Assembly: GCA_028873575.1 (NCBI GenBank)
Contig: JAGWHY010000004.1
Location: 20,273 to 84,272, forward strand
From: Acidobacteriota bacterium
GTDB lineage: Bacteria; Actinomycetota; Acidimicrobiia; Acidimicrobiales; RAAP-2
Reading direction: 5' to 3'
DNA: 64,000 bases
Below are positions 61,589 to 64,000 of the stretch, in pieces; the stretch's first letter is position 1, and each line of letters starts with the position of its first letter. The notes beneath the pieces were generated by a model, which worked only from the letters and a program-made list of their open reading frames with translations, made no database searches and had not been told where the DNA came from. Position numbers and translations under genes: made by a program.

Positions 61589-63208
61589 GTGAGCCGACTG
61601 AGTTCGTGGGCCGTGACGGTGCGCCACACGTACGAACGGCTCGCGCGGGGCTTCGAACAGGGCGTCTCGTTACTCGAGCGACGCTACACCCCACTCGGCC
61701 GTTTCACGCCCGGACCCTTCGAGGGGTGGGGCTTTCTGTGGCAGCCGGCCCTCTTGGGCCTGCTCGCGATGACGCTCATTCTCGCGGGGGGATCATTCAC
61801 CAATTCGCCGTTCAAGCTCAACATGACCAACACCTGGTTCTTCGGCGAGCCCGTGGCGAATCAGGTCGGGACGCCGAGTGAGACCAAGTACCTCCTCTCG
61901 ATCGTGCTGGTCTACGGCGGACTGTTGTTGTTAATGCGGGTGTGGCTGCGCTTGGCCGAGGTGATGAAGCTCCACGGTGGGGCCCCACTGAAGGCCCTGT
62001 GGGGGATGCTCGTGCTCTGGTCGATTCCCATGATCGTGGCGCCGCCGATGTTCTCGCGCGACGTCTTTAGCTACGCCGCGCAAGGGGAGATGACGAGCTT
62101 TCACATCAGCCCCTACGTCTACGGACCGTTCACCCTGGGCCAGGGCGCGAACTCCTACGTCAATCCCGTGGACCCCCTCTGGGGCAACACGCCCGCGCCC
62201 TACGGACCGTTCTTCTTGTTTCTCGACGGCTCGATCGACAAAATCACCCACCACCACCAGCTCTGGACGGTGGTGGGACTGCGGTTACTGGAGGTCGTCG
62301 CGGTCGCCCTGATCGGTTACGGCATCACGCTGCTCGCGAAGGGTCTCGGTCGCGACCCGGGTGAGGCCTTCGTGCTCGCGGCGATGAACCCACTCGTCCT
62401 GTTAACCCTGATCGGCGGGGCTCACAACGACGCGATTATGGCGGGATTTTTAGTCATCGGTATCGCCCTGGCGGTGCAACGAAAACCCGTCTGGGCCCTG
62501 TTTTTCTGTTCGTTGGCGACCGCGATAAAGGCGCCGGCCGCGATTGGACTGGCCTTCGTCGCGTGGACCTGGGTTGGCCCGCACGTCGCGTTGCGCCGTC
62601 GGGTGAAGCCCTTCGCGATTGGCGGGGTGATCGCGCTGGCCACCCTGTCGGTGTCGTCGCTCCTCGCGGGCTTTGGTTTTGGGTGGATTCGCAACCTCTT
62701 GACCAACGGCACGGTGCGCTCGTGGGCCGCGCCGGCGACCGGCGTGGGCATGGCGATCACCAACACGCTGCACGCGCTCTCCCTGCACGGCGTCGGGCTC
62801 GCGTCGGTGCTCTCGGTCACGCGCTTTCTCGGGTTGGCCAGCGCGGTGTTGTTGACGATCTGGCTGCTTTGGCACTGCGAGAGTCGCGGCTGGGTGCGCT
62901 CGTTGGGCCTCTCGCTGATCCTCTTCGTCGAGCTCGGACCGGTGGTGCAGCCCTGGTACTTGGCCTGGGGACTAGTGCTGCTCGCGGCGAGCTACCAGGG
63001 ACGCGAGCACTTCTGGCTCCTCCTGCTGTCCATCACGGGGCCCTTCATTGGACTGCCCGGTGGGCGTCAACTCCTCGCGGGTTTGGTGCACGCCAATCCC
63101 TTGTTGGTGGCGCTCGCGGTCGCGATCGTCGGAGGCGTGTTGTTGTTGCCCATGGGGCGTTGGACGCAGTGGTCCTGGCCCCAGCGCGAGTTAGAGCTCG
63201 TTCCCTAG
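61589..63208 (+). CDS. mptB: polyprenol-phosphate-mannose alpha-1,6-mannosyltransferase, MptB-like
   Basis: 539 residues, about a dozen helices, GT-C fold. The first extracytoplasmic loop carries MFSRDVFSYAAQGEMTSFHI (Asp metal site) and ISPYVYGPF; MNPLVLLTLIGGAHNDAIM and GPVVQPWYLAWGLVLLAAS are further MptB-like segments. Such enzymes build the mannan core of lipomannan from decaprenyl-phosphomannose. GTG at 61589 follows AAAGGAGAG. Located after tRNA-Tyr and near a GtrA-like flippase. Confidence 0.85.
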   Translation: MSRLSSWAVTVRHTYERLARGFEQGVSLLERRYTPLGRFTPGPFEGWGFLWQPALLGLLAMTLILAGGSFTNSPFKLNMTNTWFFGEPVANQVGTPSETKYLLSIVLVYGGLLLLMRVWLRLAEVMKLHGGAPLKALWGMLVLWSIPMIVAPPMFSRDVFSYAAQGEMTSFHISPYVYGPFTLGQGANSYVNPVDPLWGNTPAPYGPFFLFLDGSIDKITHHHQLWTVVGLRLLEVVAVALIGYGITLLAKGLGRDPGEAFVLAAMNPLVLLTLIGGAHNDAIMAGFLVIGIALAVQRKPVWALFFCSLATAIKAPAAIGLAFVAWTWVGPHVALRRRVKPFAIGGVIALATLSVSSLLAGFGFGWIRNLLTNGTVRSWAAPATGVGMAITNTLHALSLHGVGLASVLSVTRFLGLASAVLLTIWLLWHCESRGWVRSLGLSLILFVELGPVVQPWYLAWGLVLLAASYQGREHFWLLLLSITGPFIGLPGGRQLLAGLVHANPLLVALAVAIVGGVLLLPMGRWTQWSWPQRELELVP

Positions 63209-63241
63209 GTGAACGGGTAGGCGAGCGCGGCGCGAGGGCCG

Positions 63242-63772
63242 CTAGCGGCGTTGGCGGGCCACGTACTGGTACTCGACGACGTCGAGCCACTCGCCGTGCT
63301 TGCGCCCGACCTCAATTTCCGTTCCGACCAGGGTAAAGCCGCACTTTTCGTGGAGACGAATACTGCCCTCGTTCTCGCCCACGATGCGCGCGATGAGGCT
63401 GTGAAAGCCCGACTCGAGGGCGACCTGGATGAGATCGCGTAAGAGGCGCTCGCCGACGCCGCGCCCGCGCGCGCCGCGGTGGACGTAGACCGAGTTTTCG
63501 ACCGTGGTGTAGTAGGCGGGCCGCTCGCGAAAGGGGGAGAGGGAGGCAAAGCCGAGGATCCGTTCGCCGCGCGCGCCCACTTCACCGAAGTCGTCCTCGT
63601 CGTTGACGCAGACCAAACAGGGGTGGGTAATGCGGTGGGCCTCAATCCAGGCGTACTGTTCGTCGAGGGTACGCGCCACGAGATCAAAGGTCACTTTGGT
63701 CTCGACGACCTCGGGGTTGTAGATCGCGAGCAGGGCGTGCGCGTCGTCGTGTTCCACGACCCGGGTCTTCAT
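63242..63772 (-). CDS. GNAT acetyltransferase, phosphinothricin/amino-acid N-acetyltransferase type
   Basis: 176 residues. VYVHRGARGRGVGERLLRDL gives the acetyl-CoA loop (RGRGVG), and ARIVGENEGSIRLHEKCGF with GRKHGEWLDVVEYQ match the PAT/YncA subgroup acetylating amino acids or phosphinothricin-like compounds. The ATG at 63772 lies 8 nt from a minus-strand TAGCCT; the frame is open further upstream without support. Confidence 0.88.
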   Translation of the reverse strand: MKTRVVEHDDAHALLAIYNPEVVETKVTFDLVARTLDEQYAWIEAHRITHPCLVCVNDEDDFGEVGARGERILGFASLSPFRERPAYYTTVENSVYVHRGARGRGVGERLLRDLIQVALESGFHSLIARIVGENEGSIRLHEKCGFTLVGTEIEVGRKHGEWLDVVEYQYVARQRR

Positions 63773-63851
63773 GGGCCCACAGGCTAGTTCGCTCGGCTGG
63801 AAGCACTGGGCTTTGAGGCAGTACACTCTTCCTTCGCGACTTTTACGCGAA

Positions 63852-63924
<73 letters not shown>

Positions 63925-63929
63925 CGCCA

Positions 63930-64000
63930 GGCGGCGTAGCTCAGGTGGTTAGAGCACACGGCTCATAATCGTGGTGTCGCGGGTTCGACTCCCGCCGCCG
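63930..64000 (+). tRNA. tRNA-Met (CAT), cut by window end
   Basis: Acceptor 5' strand GGCGGCG, D arm GCTC/GAGC, anticodon stem CACGG/TCGTG with loop CTCATAA (anticodon CAT), T arm GCGGG/CCCGC; the 3' acceptor is cut after CGCCG. The paired acceptor start and D arm suggest elongator Met; a lysidine-modified Ile tRNA is not excluded. It follows tRNA-Thr by 5 nt. Confidence 0.9.

Overview
The window is GC-rich chromosomal DNA from an actinobacterium. Markers are a SenX3-RegX3 pair, an acyl-CoA carboxylase epsilon subunit, an MptB-type mannosyltransferase, a DUF2510 membrane protein, actinobacterial-type T4SS proteins, and the SRP RNA gene just upstream of dnaX-recR. The protein set and the many apparently leaderless genes suggest class Acidimicrobiia, but that placement is inference. 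Coding density is very high. There are eight tRNA genes (the last cut by the window edge), no rRNA, no CRISPR array, and no recognisable transposase or integrase.

Layout. 1-5.2 kb: partial class III aminotransferase, OmdA-like protein, secreted Asp-box protein, tRNA-Ile, thioesterase, membrane protein, CtaG. 5.2-11.2 kb: tRNA-Ala, a three-gene cytochrome b module, heme A/O biosynthesis (ctaA, ctaB), a thioredoxin-like protein, an ABC-2 exporter. 11.2-14.6 kb: serS, regX3, senX3. 14.6-19.4 kb: a tight five-gene type IV secretion/conjugation-like operon without relaxase. 19.4-25.2 kb: ROK kinase, PLP synthase, M20 amidohydrolase, tRNA-Arg, secreted protein, truncated ion channel, MFS phosphate symporter. 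25.2-33.2 kb: PHO-box region, UDP-sulfoquinovose synthase-like gene, tandem TetR regulator, HODM-like gene, acyl-CoA and aldehyde dehydrogenases. 33.2-40.9 kb: lipoprotein, gabT, two tRNA-Ser, tadA, SRP RNA, dnaX-recR, uppP, sixA. 40.9-42.6 kb: a probable mobile islet with one AAA_14/DUF4143 gene, bounded by 13-bp inverted repeats and an 8-bp near-duplication. 42.6-50.4 kb: ethylmalonyl-CoA pathway genes (thiolase, ccr, epimerase, carboxylase beta/epsilon, ecm, hydroxybutyryl-CoA dehydrogenase). 50.4-64 kb: two peptidyl-prolyl isomerases, lysC-asd, phoU, rmuC, citrate synthase, tesB, gtrA, yajQ, tRNA-Tyr, mptB, GNAT, tRNA-Thr, tRNA-Met.

Functional themes. (1) Phosphate: SenX3-RegX3, PhoU, and a phosphate symporter divergent from a sulfolipid-type gene, with three 11-bp PHO-box repeats between them, suggest a phosphate-starvation regulon that swaps phospholipid for sulfolipid. 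(2) Respiration: ctaG, ctaA, ctaB and a split cytochrome b complex. (3) Central carbon: an ethylmalonyl-CoA route for acetyl-CoA assimilation. (4) Gene expression: at many genes a hexamer with A at position 2 and T at position 6 (best form TANNNT) sits 6-8 nt upstream of an ATG/GTG with no Shine-Dalgarno sequence, pointing to pervasive leaderless translation. I used this, with Shine-Dalgarno sites, to choose starts.
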